This document shows positions 16,916-24,725 of a stretch of 64,000 bases of DNA, in pieces. Origin of the DNA: Streptomyces lydicus (lineage in GTDB: Bacteria > Actinomycetota > Actinomycetes > Streptomycetales > Streptomycetaceae); NCBI RefSeq assembly GCF_001729485.1, contig NZ_CP017157.1, forward strand, positions 744,001-808,000, read 5' to 3'. Within the stretch, counting starts at the first letter, position 1; each line of letters begins with the position of its first letter. The position numbers and the translations under genes are program-made. The notes under the pieces were generated by a model. It saw only the letters and a program-made list of their open reading frames with translations, did not search any database and was not told the origin of the DNA.

Positions 16916-16957
16916 GCCGCCGGGCGGGCCGGAGACCTCTCCGGCCCGCCCGGCGGC
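16916..16957. terminator. Bidirectional terminator, perfect 20-bp stem
   Basis: Positions 16916-16935 and 16938-16957 are exact complements. It lies between the convergent acylase and cyclo-ligase genes, 18 and 11 bases from their stop codons, and should serve both. Confidence 0.85.
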
Positions 16958-16968
16958 GTTCCGGCGGC

Positions 16969-17598
16969 TCAGCCGGCGAACCGGTGCACCGCCGACGGCG
17001 TCACCGCGGCGTGCACCCGCCGGTCGTGCGGCTCGGCCGGCACCTCCTGGACCACCTCGTCGTCGTACAGCAGCACCACCAGCGACGTCGGCGCGCCGGC
17101 CCGCTCCAGCCGCGCCAGCACCCGGTCGTACGAGCCGCCGCCGCGCCCCAGCCGCAGCCCGCTCCGGTCCACCGCCAGGCCCGGCAGCAGCACCACGTCC
17201 GCCCCGGTGACCGCCTCGGGGCCCAGCCGCTCCCCGGCGGGCTCCCGCAGCCCCCACCCGGCCGCAACCAGCCGCTCGGGACCCTCGTAGAGCGCCCATT
17301 CCAGATCGTTATCAGACAGCAGCACGGGCAGCAGCACCCGCACCCCGGCCGCCCGCAGCCGCTCCAGCAGCGGCCCGGTGGCGGGCTCCCCGCCGATCGA
17401 CACATAGCCGGCGACCGTCGGTGCGGGACCGGTCCGCCCGCCGGGCGGTGCCGCGAGATACGGCGCCAACTCGTCCAGTTCCAGGGCCCGTCGGGCCAGC
17501 GCCTCGCCCGTCGCCGCGACGACATCCGACGGCAAGGATCTTCTTACCTCCAGGAGACCCCGCCGCAACCTGCGCTTTCTATCGTGTTCAGTGCTCAC
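16969..17598 (-). CDS. 5-formyltetrahydrofolate cyclo-ligase
   Basis: 209 residues from a GTG at 17598. Motifs of the family: RKRRLRRGLLEVRRSL at the start (basic ATP-binding K/R), YVSIGGEPATGPLLERLRAAGVRVLLPVL in the centre, and GLAVDRSGLRLGRGGGSYDRVL (G-R-G-x-G-x-Y-D signature, residues about 145-158). It converts 5-formyl-THF to 5,10-methenyl-THF with ATP. It diverges from galU, with 81 bases between the starts. The same neighbour pair occurs in mycobacteria (Rv0992c/Rv0993). Confidence 0.93.
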   Translation of the reverse strand: MSTEHDRKRRLRRGLLEVRRSLPSDVVAATGEALARRALELDELAPYLAAPPGGRTGPAPTVAGYVSIGGEPATGPLLERLRAAGVRVLLPVLLSDNDLEWALYEGPERLVAAGWGLREPAGERLGPEAVTGADVVLLPGLAVDRSGLRLGRGGGSYDRVLARLERAGAPTSLVVLLYDDEVVQEVPAEPHDRRVHAAVTPSAVHRFAG

Positions 17599-17679
17599 TG
17601 TGTGCCCTTGCTCCCGCTCTCATGCCCTATTCACCGGACCCTCATCATCGTTCCGAAAGGGCCGGTTATGGTGTCGCGC

Positions 17680-18582
17680 ATGACCCCATCGCACACACGG
17701 ATCAGCAAGGCTGTCATCCCGGCAGCCGGCCTCGGCACCAGGTTTCTCCCCGCCACGAAGGCCACACCCAAGGAGATGCTCCCGGTAGTCGACAAGCCCG
17801 CCATCCAGTACGTGGTGGAGGAGGCGGCCGCCGCCGGACTCTCCGACGTCCTGATGGTGACCGGCCGCAACAAGCGCCCGCTCGAGGACCACTTCGACCG
17901 CAACTACGAACTCGAAGAGGCCCTGCACCGCAAGGGCGACGAGTCCCGCCTCGCCAAGGTCCAGGAGTCCAGCGACCTGGCGACCATGCACTACGTCCGC
18001 CAGGGCGACCCCAAGGGGCTGGGCCACGCGGTGCTCTGCGCCGCGCCCCACGTCGGCGACCAGCCCTTCGCGGTCCTCCTCGGTGACGACCTGATCGACC
18101 CCCGCGACCCCCTGCTGGCGCGCATGGTCGAGGTCCAGGAGCAGCACGGCGGCTCCGTCGTCGCCCTCATGGAGGTCGACCCGGCGCAGATCCACCTCTA
18201 CGGCTGCGCGGCCGCCGCCCCCACCGGCGACGACGACGTGGTGACCGTCTCCGACCTGGTCGAGAAGCCCGACCCGGCCGAGGCCCCCAGCAACCTCGCC
18301 ATCATCGGCCGCTACGTCCTCGACCCGGCCGTCTTCGAGGTGCTGCGCAAGACCGACCCGGGCCGCGGCGGCGAGATCCAGCTCACCGACGCCCTCCAGG
18401 CCCTGGCCGCCGACCCCTCGCTGGGCGGCCCGGTGCACGGCGTGATCTTCAAGGGCCGGCGTTATGACACCGGTGACCGTGGCGACTACCTGCGTGCCAT
18501 TGTCAGACTGGCATGCGAACGTGAGGACCTGGGCCCCGACTTCCGGGCCTGGCTTCGCAGTTACGTCACCGAGGAGATGTAG
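17680..18582 (+). CDS. galU: UTP-glucose-1-phosphate uridylyltransferase
   Basis: 300 residues from the ATG at 17680. An in-frame ATG at 17668 is possible, but TATGGT nine bases before 17680 looks like a -10 box of a leaderless transcript. The NTP-transferase core reads KAVIPAAGLGTRFLPATK then EMLPVVDKPAIQYVVEEA; VLLGDDLID and LVEKPDPAEAPSN are further GalU motifs. It makes UDP-glucose for trehalose, glycogen-related and cell-envelope sugars. The next gene, moeA, starts four bases after its stop, so the two are cotranscribed. Confidence 0.95.
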   Translation: MTPSHTRISKAVIPAAGLGTRFLPATKATPKEMLPVVDKPAIQYVVEEAAAAGLSDVLMVTGRNKRPLEDHFDRNYELEEALHRKGDESRLAKVQESSDLATMHYVRQGDPKGLGHAVLCAAPHVGDQPFAVLLGDDLIDPRDPLLARMVEVQEQHGGSVVALMEVDPAQIHLYGCAAAAPTGDDDVVTVSDLVEKPDPAEAPSNLAIIGRYVLDPAVFEVLRKTDPGRGGEIQLTDALQALAADPSLGGPVHGVIFKGRRYDTGDRGDYLRAIVRLACEREDLGPDFRAWLRSYVTEEM

Positions 18583-18586
18583 GACG

Positions 18587-19927
18587 TTGAACAACGCCAC
18601 CGGCCGGACCAGCCACCAGGACCGCGTCTGGTCGGTGGCCGAGCACCTCGACGACGTGCTCTCCACCATCGCCCCCCTGGAGCCGATCGAGCTGCAGCTC
18701 CTCGACGCCCAGGGCTGCGTCCTGGTGGACGACCTCACCGTTCGCGTCGCCCTGCCGCCGTTCGACAACAGCTCCATGGACGGCTATGCCGTCCGCGTCG
18801 CCGACGTGGCGGACGCGAGCGAGACCGCCCCGGTCACCCTCACCGTCATCGGCGACGTCGCGGCGGGCAGTGGCGAGCTGCCGGAACTCGGCCCCGGCCG
18901 GGCCGCCCGGATCATGACCGGCGCCCCGGTCCCGCCCGGCGCCGAGGCCGTCGTCCCCGTCGAGTGGACCGACGGCGGCTCCGGCGAGGGGCCGGCGGCC
19001 ACCATGCGCGCCCACAGCGCCGCCCCGCAGGACGCCGCCGGCGAGGTCCGCGTGCACCGCCCGGTCACCGCCGGCGCCCACATCCGCGCCCGCGGCAGCG
19101 ACGTCACCGAGGGCGAGCCGGCCCTCACCGCGGGCACCGTCCTCGGCCCCTCCCAGATCGGCCTGCTGGCCGCCCTCGGCTTCGGCACGGTCCGGGTCCG
19201 GCCCCGCCCCCGCGTCGTGGTGATGTCCACCGGCAGCGAACTGGTCCAGCCCGGCGAGCCGTTGGGCCCCGGCCAGATCCACGACTCCAACAGCTTCCAG
19301 CTCACCGCCGCCGCCCGCGCCGCCGGCGCCCTCGCCTACCGCGTCGGCGCGGTCGCCGACGACGCCGACACCCTGCGCGCCACCCTGGAGGACCAGCTCA
19401 TCCGGGCCGACATCCTCGTCACCAGCGGCGGCGTCAGCGTCGGCGCCTACGACGTGGTCAAGGAGACCCTGACCGCGCTGTCGGAGGAGACGGCCCCGGA
19501 CGGCTCGCAGATGTCCGGCCGGGTCGAGTTCCGCAAGCTCGCCATGCAGCCCGGCAAGCCCCAGGGCTTCGGCCTCATCGGCCCCGACCGCATCCCGCTG
19601 CTGGCCCTGCCCGGCAACCCGGTCAGCTCGTACGTCTCCTTCGAGCTGTTCGTCCGCCCCGCCATCCGCGCCCTGATGGGCCTGCCCGACGCGCAGCGCC
19701 CCACCGTCCGCGCCCGGTGCACCGACGCCCTCGCCTCCTCGCCCGAGGGCAAGCGGCAGTTCCTGCGCGGCTCCTACGACGCACAGGCCGGCACGGTCAC
19801 CCCCGTCGGCGGCGCCGGTTCCCACCTGATCAAGGCCATGGCGCACGCCAACGCCCTGATCGTCGTCCCGGAGGACACCACCGAGGTCCCCGCGGACGCG
19901 GAGGTGGACGTGCTGCCCCTGGGATAG
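18587..19927 (+). CDS. moeA: Molybdopterin molybdotransferase MoeA / gephyrin-like protein Glp
   Basis: 446 residues if started at TTG 18587 (four bases after galU; GGAG of galU's end serves as ribosome binding site). A later GTG near 18635 is less likely because conserved residues precede it. Family motifs: LPPFDNSSMDGYAV, GDVAAGSGELPELGPGRAARIMTGAPVPPGAEAVV, then VVMSTGSELV, DSNSFQL, and the MoCF core TSGGVSVGAYD, ending LPGNPVSSYVSFE. MoeA inserts molybdate into adenylated molybdopterin. Placed two genes from rimJ and sepX it may be the Glp branch, shown in Corynebacterium to join FtsZ and the membrane receptor GlpR. Sequence alone does not decide between the roles. Confidence 0.93.
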   Translation: MNNATGRTSHQDRVWSVAEHLDDVLSTIAPLEPIELQLLDAQGCVLVDDLTVRVALPPFDNSSMDGYAVRVADVADASETAPVTLTVIGDVAAGSGELPELGPGRAARIMTGAPVPPGAEAVVPVEWTDGGSGEGPAATMRAHSAAPQDAAGEVRVHRPVTAGAHIRARGSDVTEGEPALTAGTVLGPSQIGLLAALGFGTVRVRPRPRVVVMSTGSELVQPGEPLGPGQIHDSNSFQLTAAARAAGALAYRVGAVADDADTLRATLEDQLIRADILVTSGGVSVGAYDVVKETLTALSEETAPDGSQMSGRVEFRKLAMQPGKPQGFGLIGPDRIPLLALPGNPVSSYVSFELFVRPAIRALMGLPDAQRPTVRARCTDALASSPEGKRQFLRGSYDAQAGTVTPVGGAGSHLIKAMAHANALIVVPEDTTEVPADAEVDVLPLG

Positions 19928-19999
19928 CCCGCCGGGTGGCCCACCGCCGCCGGGGGTACGGTGTCGTCCCACAGGCGGCAGTTTGGGACCGGGAGAACG

Positions 20000-20482
20000 A
20001 TGAGCAGCGGCCAGCAACACCTCACCCATCTCGACGCGGCGGGCGCGGCGCGAATGGTCGACGTCTCCGCGAAGGACGTCACCGCCCGCACCGCCACCGC
20101 CCGCGGCCGGGTCCTGGTATCGCCGCAGGTCATCGAGTTGCTGCGGGGCGAGGGCATGCCCAAGGGCGACGCCCTGGCCACCGCCCGGATCGCCGGCATC
20201 ATGGGCGCCAAGCGCACCCCCGACCTGATCCCGCTCTGCCACCCCCTCGCCGTCTCCGGCGTCAAGGTCGACCTCGCCCTCACCGACGAGGCCGTGGAGA
20301 TCACGGCCACCGTCAAGACCACCGACCGCACCGGCGTCGAGATGGAGGCGCTCACCGCCGTCTCCGTCGCCGCGCTGACCGTCGTCGACATGGTCAAGGC
20401 CGTCGACAAGGCCGCGGTGATCTCCGACATCCGCGTCGAGGCGAAGACCGGCGGCAAGTCCGGCGACTGGAGCCGGTCATGA
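20000..20482 (+). CDS. moaC: Cyclic pyranopterin monophosphate synthase MoaC
   Basis: 160 residues from ATG 20000 with GGGAG ahead. Conserved blocks are [23 protein letters not shown], then [19 protein letters not shown] (active-site H of PLCHPL), [30 protein letters not shown] and GGKSGDW at the end. It converts 3',8-cyclo-7,8-dihydro-GTP into cPMP, the second molybdopterin step. Its stop overlaps the mogA start (ATGA), so translation is coupled. No MoaA is in the window. Confidence 0.97.
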   Translation: MSSGQQHLTHLDAAGAARMVDVSAKDVTARTATARGRVLVSPQVIELLRGEGMPKGDALATARIAGIMGAKRTPDLIPLCHPLAVSGVKVDLALTDEAVEITATVKTTDRTGVEMEALTAVSVAALTVVDMVKAVDKAAVISDIRVEAKTGGKSGDWSRS

Positions 20483-20982
20483 GGCCCGCCCGCGCCCTGG
20501 TCGTCACCGCCTCCAACCGCGCCGCGGCCGGCGTGTACGCCGACAAGGGCGGCCCGCTGCTCGCCGAGGGCCTCACCGCCATGGGCTTCGAGGTCGACGG
20601 CCCCCAGGTCGTCCCGGACGGCGACCCGGTGGAGGCCGCCCTGCGCCAGGCCGTCGACTCCGCCCGCTACGCCGTCATCCTCACCACCGGCGGCACGGGC
20701 ATCTCGCCGACCGACCGCACCCCCGAGGCCACCCGCCGGGTCCTGGACCACGAGGTGCCCGGCATCCCCGAGGCGATCCGCGCGGCCGGCCGCACCACGG
20801 TCCCCACCGCCGCCCTCTCCCGCGGCCTGGCCGGAGTCGCCGGTACGACCCTGATCGTCAACCTCCCCGGCTCGACCGGCGGCGTCCGCGACGGCCTCAC
20901 CGTCCTCGCCGACCTGCTGCCGCACGCCGTCGACCAGCTCCGCGGCGGCGACCATCCCCGTCCTTCCGGGAGCCCGAGCTGA
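20479..20982 (+). CDS. mogA: Molybdenum cofactor protein MogA/MoaB
   Basis: 167 residues starting at the ATGA overlap with moaC. The MPT-binding MoCF fold is clear: [22 protein letters not shown], then [19 protein letters not shown] and [12 protein letters not shown]. MogA-type proteins adenylate molybdopterin before molybdate insertion by MoeA. The mycobacterial equivalents are called MoaB2/Mog. Its TGA overlaps the apparent CTG start of the following acetyltransferase gene. Confidence 0.95.
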   Translation: MRPARALVVTASNRAAAGVYADKGGPLLAEGLTAMGFEVDGPQVVPDGDPVEAALRQAVDSARYAVILTTGGTGISPTDRTPEATRRVLDHEVPGIPEAIRAAGRTTVPTAALSRGLAGVAGTTLIVNLPGSTGGVRDGLTVLADLLPHAVDQLRGGDHPRPSGSPS

Positions 20983-21611
20983 ACGCGCCCTGGCCGGTGG
21001 TCCTGACGGACGGTGATGTCACCCTCCGCCCGATAAAGGTGCGCGACCAGCGCGCCTGGCGCGAGGTCAACCGCCGCAACCGCGACTGGCTGCGCCCCTG
21101 GGAAGCCACCATCCCGCCGCCCCCGCCCGGCCTCGCCCCGCCCCACCGGCCCACCTACCGGCAGATGGTCCGCCATCTGCGCGCCGAGGCACACGCCGGC
21201 CGGATGCTTCCCTTCGTCGTCGAATACCGGGGCGGGCTCGTCGGGCAACTCACCGTCGCCGGCATCACCTGGGGCTCCATGTGTTCCGGCCATATCGGCT
21301 ACTGGGTCGATCAGGAAGTCGCCGGCCGGGGCGTCATCCCGACCGCCGTGGCGCTCGCCGTCGACCACTGCTTCCGTTCCGTGGGACTGCACCGCATCGA
21401 GGTCTGCATTCGCCCCGAGAACATCCCCAGCCGCCGGGTGGTGGAAAAACTCGGCTTTCGCGAAGAAGGCATCCGCCCGCGCTACCTGCACATCGACGGC
21501 GCCTGGCGCGACCACGCGGTTTTCGCCCTCACCGCGGAAGAAGTCCCCGAAGGGCTGCTCAGGCGCTGGCACCAGCAGAAACCCGCCGCTCCGGGCGCAC
21601 CCCACAAATAA
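20979..21611 (+). CDS. rimJ: RimJ-type GNAT N-acetyltransferase
   Basis: 210 residues if started at CTG 20979, which overlaps the mogA stop (CTGA) and has GGGAG six bases upstream; a GTG at 20997 would give 204 residues but lacks a ribosome binding site. The first residues, [19 protein letters not shown], are as I recall conserved in homologues, favouring the CTG. The GNAT core is visible as HIGYWVDQEVAGRGVIPTAV and the motif-B region LHRIEVCIRPENIPSRRVVEKLGFREEG. RimJ acetylates the N-terminus of ribosomal protein S5 in E. coli; the substrate here is unknown. It lies between the molybdopterin genes and sepX, as Rv0995 does in mycobacteria. Confidence 0.85.
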   Translation: MNAPWPVVLTDGDVTLRPIKVRDQRAWREVNRRNRDWLRPWEATIPPPPPGLAPPHRPTYRQMVRHLRAEAHAGRMLPFVVEYRGGLVGQLTVAGITWGSMCSGHIGYWVDQEVAGRGVIPTAVALAVDHCFRSVGLHRIEVCIRPENIPSRRVVEKLGFREEGIRPRYLHIDGAWRDHAVFALTAEEVPEGLLRRWHQQKPAAPGAPHK

Positions 21612-21762
21612 AATAAACGTTCGAATGCAATCCCGAATTGGCCCGATTGGTGGGGGTGCGGATCTCTACCATCACAAAAAAGTTCGAGATATCAGCCAGA
21701 TCGTGCGACACACCGGCCCAATTGGCGGATGGCCCCATGCAAACCCCTCTACCGTGTGAGTT

Positions 21763-22791
21763 GTGAGAAGCAGCGGCCTCATCTACGCAGTCATCGTCGG
21801 GGCCTGGGCCGCCTACTTGGTGCCGATGTGGCTCCGTAGACAGGACGAGCTCAACGAGGCCCGGCCGACCGAGCGCTTCAGCACCGCCATCCGGCTGCTG
21901 TCCGGACGCGCGGCCATGCAGCGTCGCTACGACAAGGAACGCGGGGAGTACCCCGCCGACGACGCGGGCGACGAACCGGCCCCGGACGCCCTTGCCGACG
22001 AGGCCGCCGCGGGCCCCTTCGGCGACCCCGCCCCCGTGGACGAGCCCGAGGCCCCCACCCGGGTGCAGTCCACCGCCCCGCGCCCGTCCCTCTCCGAGCG
22101 GGCCAAGCGCGCCAAGGTCCTGGCCCGCCGCCGGCGCACCATCACGGTCCTCTTCCTCACCTTCACCACCGGCGCCATCGTCGCGGCCGTCGGTGGCCTG
22201 CCCTTCCTCTGGGCCCCGGCGATCCCCGCGCTGCTCCTGACCGCGTACATCATTTACCTGCGCGCCCAGGAGCGCCGCCGCTTCACCTTCACCATGGACC
22301 AGCGCAAGGCGGAGGCGGCAGCGCAGCGGCTGCGGGAGGGCCGGCACCGCCCTCGCCCGGCGGCCGACCAGCCGCCCGCCGACGAGCACCCGGCCGACGT
22401 CCACGCTGACGCCCCCCTCGACGCCGCCCCCGAACCACCCCGCGCGGCTCCCGCGTCCCGGCCTTCCCCCACCGCCGGCCGCCGCGCCGTGGTCGAGGAG
22501 ACCGACCACGCCGAGTGGGTCGACCAGCAGCGCGAACGCGAGCGCCCGCGCCCCGCCACCGGCAGCTGGGACCCCGTCCCGGTGCCCCTCCCCACCTACG
22601 TCACCGCCCCGGTCGCCCCGCGCGCCACCAGCCACGTCGACCTCGACGCCGAGGACGCCTGGAGCTCCGCACGCTCCAGCGCCGCCCCCGACCACCCCCA
22701 GTCCGACACCCCCGCCCGCCGCTCCCGCGGCCGCACCCCCCTCTTCGACCAGTACGAGGACGAGGACCGCCCGCGCGCCGCCAACGAGTGA
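21763..22791 (+). CDS. sepX: SepX/GlpR-like cell-division membrane protein
   Basis: 342 residues from GTG 21763, with TACCGT eight bases upstream (probably leaderless). A first membrane helix (GLIYAVIVGAWAAYLVPMWL) is followed by a cytoplasmic segment (RRQDELNEARPTERFSTAIRLL), two more helices near residues 125-165, and a long acidic, Pro-rich disordered tail. This is the topology and N-terminal sequence of SepX, described in Streptomyces as needed for hyphal cross-walls and sporulation septa, and of its corynebacterial relative GlpR, receptor for the gephyrin-like Glp. The moeA/glp gene upstream supports the pair. It has its own AT-rich upstream region (21612-21762). Confidence 0.88.
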   Translation: MRSSGLIYAVIVGAWAAYLVPMWLRRQDELNEARPTERFSTAIRLLSGRAAMQRRYDKERGEYPADDAGDEPAPDALADEAAAGPFGDPAPVDEPEAPTRVQSTAPRPSLSERAKRAKVLARRRRTITVLFLTFTTGAIVAAVGGLPFLWAPAIPALLLTAYIIYLRAQERRRFTFTMDQRKAEAAAQRLREGRHRPRPAADQPPADEHPADVHADAPLDAAPEPPRAAPASRPSPTAGRRAVVEETDHAEWVDQQRERERPRPATGSWDPVPVPLPTYVTAPVAPRATSHVDLDAEDAWSSARSSAAPDHPQSDTPARRSRGRTPLFDQYEDEDRPRAANE

Positions 22792-22848
22792 CCCGCCTCG
22801 CACCGGCGAACGGGTGAGAGCCCTCCACTGACCAGCACGGGAAGCGAT

Positions 22849-22878
22849 TTCCGAGCACCGCGACCGAGATGCTAGAGT
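22849..22878 (+). promoter_or_regulatory. Promoter of tRNA-Ala
   Basis: TTCCGA (22849-22854), an 18-base spacer and TAGAGT (22873-22878), ending 14 bases before the mature tRNA. It matches a housekeeping-type promoter, with a weak -35. Confidence 0.5.
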
Positions 22879-22892
22879 TTCACTCGTCGCAA

Positions 22893-22965
22893 GGGCCTGT
22901 GGCGCAGCTGGTAGCGCACCTCGTTCGCAACGAGGGGGTCAGGGGTTCGAATCCCCTCAGGTCCA
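22893..22965 (+). tRNA. tRNA-Ala (anticodon CGC)
   Basis: A 73-nt cloverleaf. The acceptor stem GGGCCTG pairs with CAGGTCC (one G-T). The D-arm region contains AGCTGGTA, the anticodon stem CCTCG/CGAGG encloses TTCGCAA with anticodon CGC at 22926-22928, and the T-arm has GGTTCGAATCC. It reads GCG alanine codons. CCA is not encoded and must be added. The discriminator base is A. Confidence 0.95.
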
Positions 22966-22975
22966 CAGCACGTCA

Positions 22976-23010
22976 AAGCCCCCGCCGGGGATATCCGGTG
23001 GGGGCTTTTT
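22976..23010 (+). terminator. Rho-independent terminator of tRNA-Ala
   Basis: A GC-rich stem (22976-22988 with 22995-23007, one G-T) is followed by TTTTT. It starts 11 bases after the tRNA. Confidence 0.88.
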
Positions 23011-23015
23011 CGTGG

Positions 23016-23444
23016 TCAGGGCTGGGTGCGGCTGATCACTCGGCCGCGTTCGTCGCGGCGATGTTTTCCCAGGCTGATCGACAGGCAGGCCACCCCGGCG
23101 AACAGGACGACGCCGGCGGTCAGTGTCAGCAGGTGCCACCAGCCTCCGTTGCTGACTCCGGCCCAGGCCAGGACGACGGCGATGGTGAGCAGGGTGAGAC
23201 CCATGGAGATGCCCACCCAGTCCCTGGAGCGCACGTCCTCGTCCTCGATGAGGGTGGTGATCGACGCGTCGACGTGCGCGCGGTACCGGCTCTTGCCCTC
23301 CAGGTCGTCGGGCATCATCGCCAACAGCTCGATGTCGCGCTTCAGTCGGTCCCGACCGTCGTAGCGCGTCCGCCGGCTCTGCCAGACGACCCCCGCGAGC
23401 GACAGCAGAGCGATCAGCACCGGGGTGAGGTCGGTCCACTTCAT
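23016..23444 (-). CDS. Hypothetical three-helix membrane protein
   Basis: 142 residues. An N-terminal helix (LTPVLIALLSLAGVVWQ) leads into a cytoplasmic charged region (RRTRYDGRDRLKRDIELL, then MMPDDLEGKSRYRAHVDASITTL), and two closely spaced helices follow (MGLTLLTIAVVLAWAGV and HLLTLTAGVVLFAGVACL). The tail is basic. No family is recognised with confidence. It has no clear ribosome binding site and ends next to the tRNA terminator on the other strand, which may also stop its transcript. Confidence 0.6.
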   Translation of the reverse strand: MKWTDLTPVLIALLSLAGVVWQSRRTRYDGRDRLKRDIELLAMMPDDLEGKSRYRAHVDASITTLIEDEDVRSRDWVGISMGLTLLTIAVVLAWAGVSNGGWWHLLTLTAGVVLFAGVACLSISLGKHRRDERGRVISRTQP

Positions 23445-23614
23445 GGGGCTGGAGGCTACGGAGTGCGGTGCCGCGCCTCAAGGGCGCGCAGGGGGCGAGA
23501 AGTTATTCGGGCGGGGTGTCACATTCATGGGGCGGGCGGGGTCATCACGGTGACGGACTCACCACGGCCGGGGCGCGACGCCGCTCCGGCGCCTGTCTGA
23601 CGAGGAGCCTTTCG

Positions 23615-23977
23615 ATGTTCACTGCTTATGTCGTCGTCACCCTGCTTGCCGCTGCCATGTCGGGCTTCTCGGCGGGGGCCCTGCTCCTGCGCGCCGAGTG
23701 GGTCGTGCGGGCCCTGACCGACTACCGCGTGCCGCGCGCGTGGTGGACCCGGCTCGGCGCGGCCAAGGCCGCGGGGGCCGCGGGGCTGCTGGCCGGGCTG
23801 TTCGTGCCGGTCCTCGGGGTGCTGGCGGGCGTCGGGCTGGTGCTGTACTTCGCCGGGGCCGTCGTCTTCGTGGTCCGGGCGCGGTGGTACGCACACGTGC
23901 CGTACCCGCTGGTGTACGCGGCGCCGGTGGTGGGGGCGCTGGTGCTGGGGTGGGTCGGCGGGGTGTGGGTCGGTTGA
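23615..23977 (+). CDS. DoxX-like small integral membrane protein
   Basis: 120 residues from ATG 23615 with GAGGAG upstream. Four hydrophobic helices: AYVVVTLLAAAMSGFSAGALLL, a helix after PRAWWTRLGAAKAAGAAGLLAGLF, then VLGVLAGVGLVLYFAGAVVFVV and a final one ending VLGWVGGVW. The RVPRAWWTRLGAAK segment is typical of the DoxX-like family (quinone-linked or redox membrane proteins of mostly unknown function). It stands alone, convergent with a peptidase gene. Confidence 0.7.
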   Translation: MFTAYVVVTLLAAAMSGFSAGALLLRAEWVVRALTDYRVPRAWWTRLGAAKAAGAAGLLAGLFVPVLGVLAGVGLVLYFAGAVVFVVRARWYAHVPYPLVYAAPVVGALVLGWVGGVWVG

Positions 23978-24046
23978 GTGGGGGTTGGGTGAGTGGGGGG
24001 GCTGAGTGGGGGTCAGGTCCGGGGTCTGGGTGGGCGTGCGGGCGGG
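23978..24046 (+). repeat. G-rich direct repeats, potential G-quadruplex
   Basis: Three GAGTGGGGG-type units and several further G-runs of three or more lie on the plus strand between two convergent genes. The density of G-runs meets the simple pattern for a G-quadruplex. Confidence 0.5.
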
Positions 24047-24595
24047 TCAGTGGAGGCGGAAGGGCAGGTGTACGCCGTGTCTGGCCAGGTAGAGCAGGGG
24101 GTTGATGTCTGATCCGTAGCGGCGGCTGGTGCGTACCTCGAAGTGGAGGTGGGGGCCCGTGGCGCGGCCGGTGGTGCCGGTGTAGCCGAGGCGGGTCCGG
24201 GCGTGGACCTTCTGGCCGGGGCGGACGGTGATGCGGGAGAGATGGCCGAAGAGGGTGTAGCGGCCGTCCTTCATCCGGATCGTGACGGCGTTGCCGTAGG
24301 CGCCGGACCTCTTGGCGAGGACGACGGTGCCGGAGCCCACGGAACGGACCCGGGTCCCGCTGCGGACGGCGAAGTCGATGCCGGTGTGGTGGCCCGCCTG
24401 CCAGGTGCCGCGCACGCCGTAGGGCGAGCTGACGTGGTAGGGGGACCAGGTCCTGATCGGGCGGGTCCAGGGGTCGGCGGGGGCGGCCAGGGCGGTCTGG
24501 GCCGCCGTCAGGCTGATGACCGTGCCCAGGGCCGCCGGCGCTATGACGCGCAGCAGCGTTCTGCGAAGCGGGGTGCTCGTGCGGTAGGTGGTCAT
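24047..24595 (-). CDS. Secreted M23 (LytM) metallopeptidase
   Basis: 182 residues from ATG 24595. A signal peptide is visible: basic RRTLLR, hydrophobic VIAPAALGTVISLTAAQTALA, cleavage about AAPADP. The mature part is a bare LytM domain with zinc ligands in GHHTGIDF (H-x3-D) and PHLHFEV (H-x-H), plus YGNAVTIRMKDGRYTLFGHLS. It is expected to cut peptide cross-bridges of peptidoglycan outside the cell, or to activate other hydrolases. The domain occupies almost the whole mature protein, and there are no LysM repeats. Confidence 0.92.
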   Translation of the reverse strand: MTTYRTSTPLRRTLLRVIAPAALGTVISLTAAQTALAAPADPWTRPIRTWSPYHVSSPYGVRGTWQAGHHTGIDFAVRSGTRVRSVGSGTVVLAKRSGAYGNAVTIRMKDGRYTLFGHLSRITVRPGQKVHARTRLGYTGTTGRATGPHLHFEVRTSRRYGSDINPLLYLARHGVHLPFRLH

Positions 24596-24725
24596 AGTTG
24601 CGAGCCCACGCCCTGTGGCCGCCGGTCGCATCCCGGGGAGGGGCGGCGGGCGGCCGATCGGGTGGCGGGACCGTACGGGAGGGTGTGCCCACCCCCCCCG
24701 GTAGGCGTCCGGCCGGCCGGGCCGG

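Noticed and set aside
14129..17299. A very long open frame on the minus strand opposite the acylase gene
   Set aside because: It is a shadow of the real gene in GC-rich DNA: low-complexity Ala/Gly/Val/Arg composition, no domain, and the plus-strand acylase has full motifs.
22893..22980. tRNA-Ala as an integration site with a duplicated 3' end
   Set aside because: I saw no second copy of the tRNA 3' end in the window and no integrase next to it.
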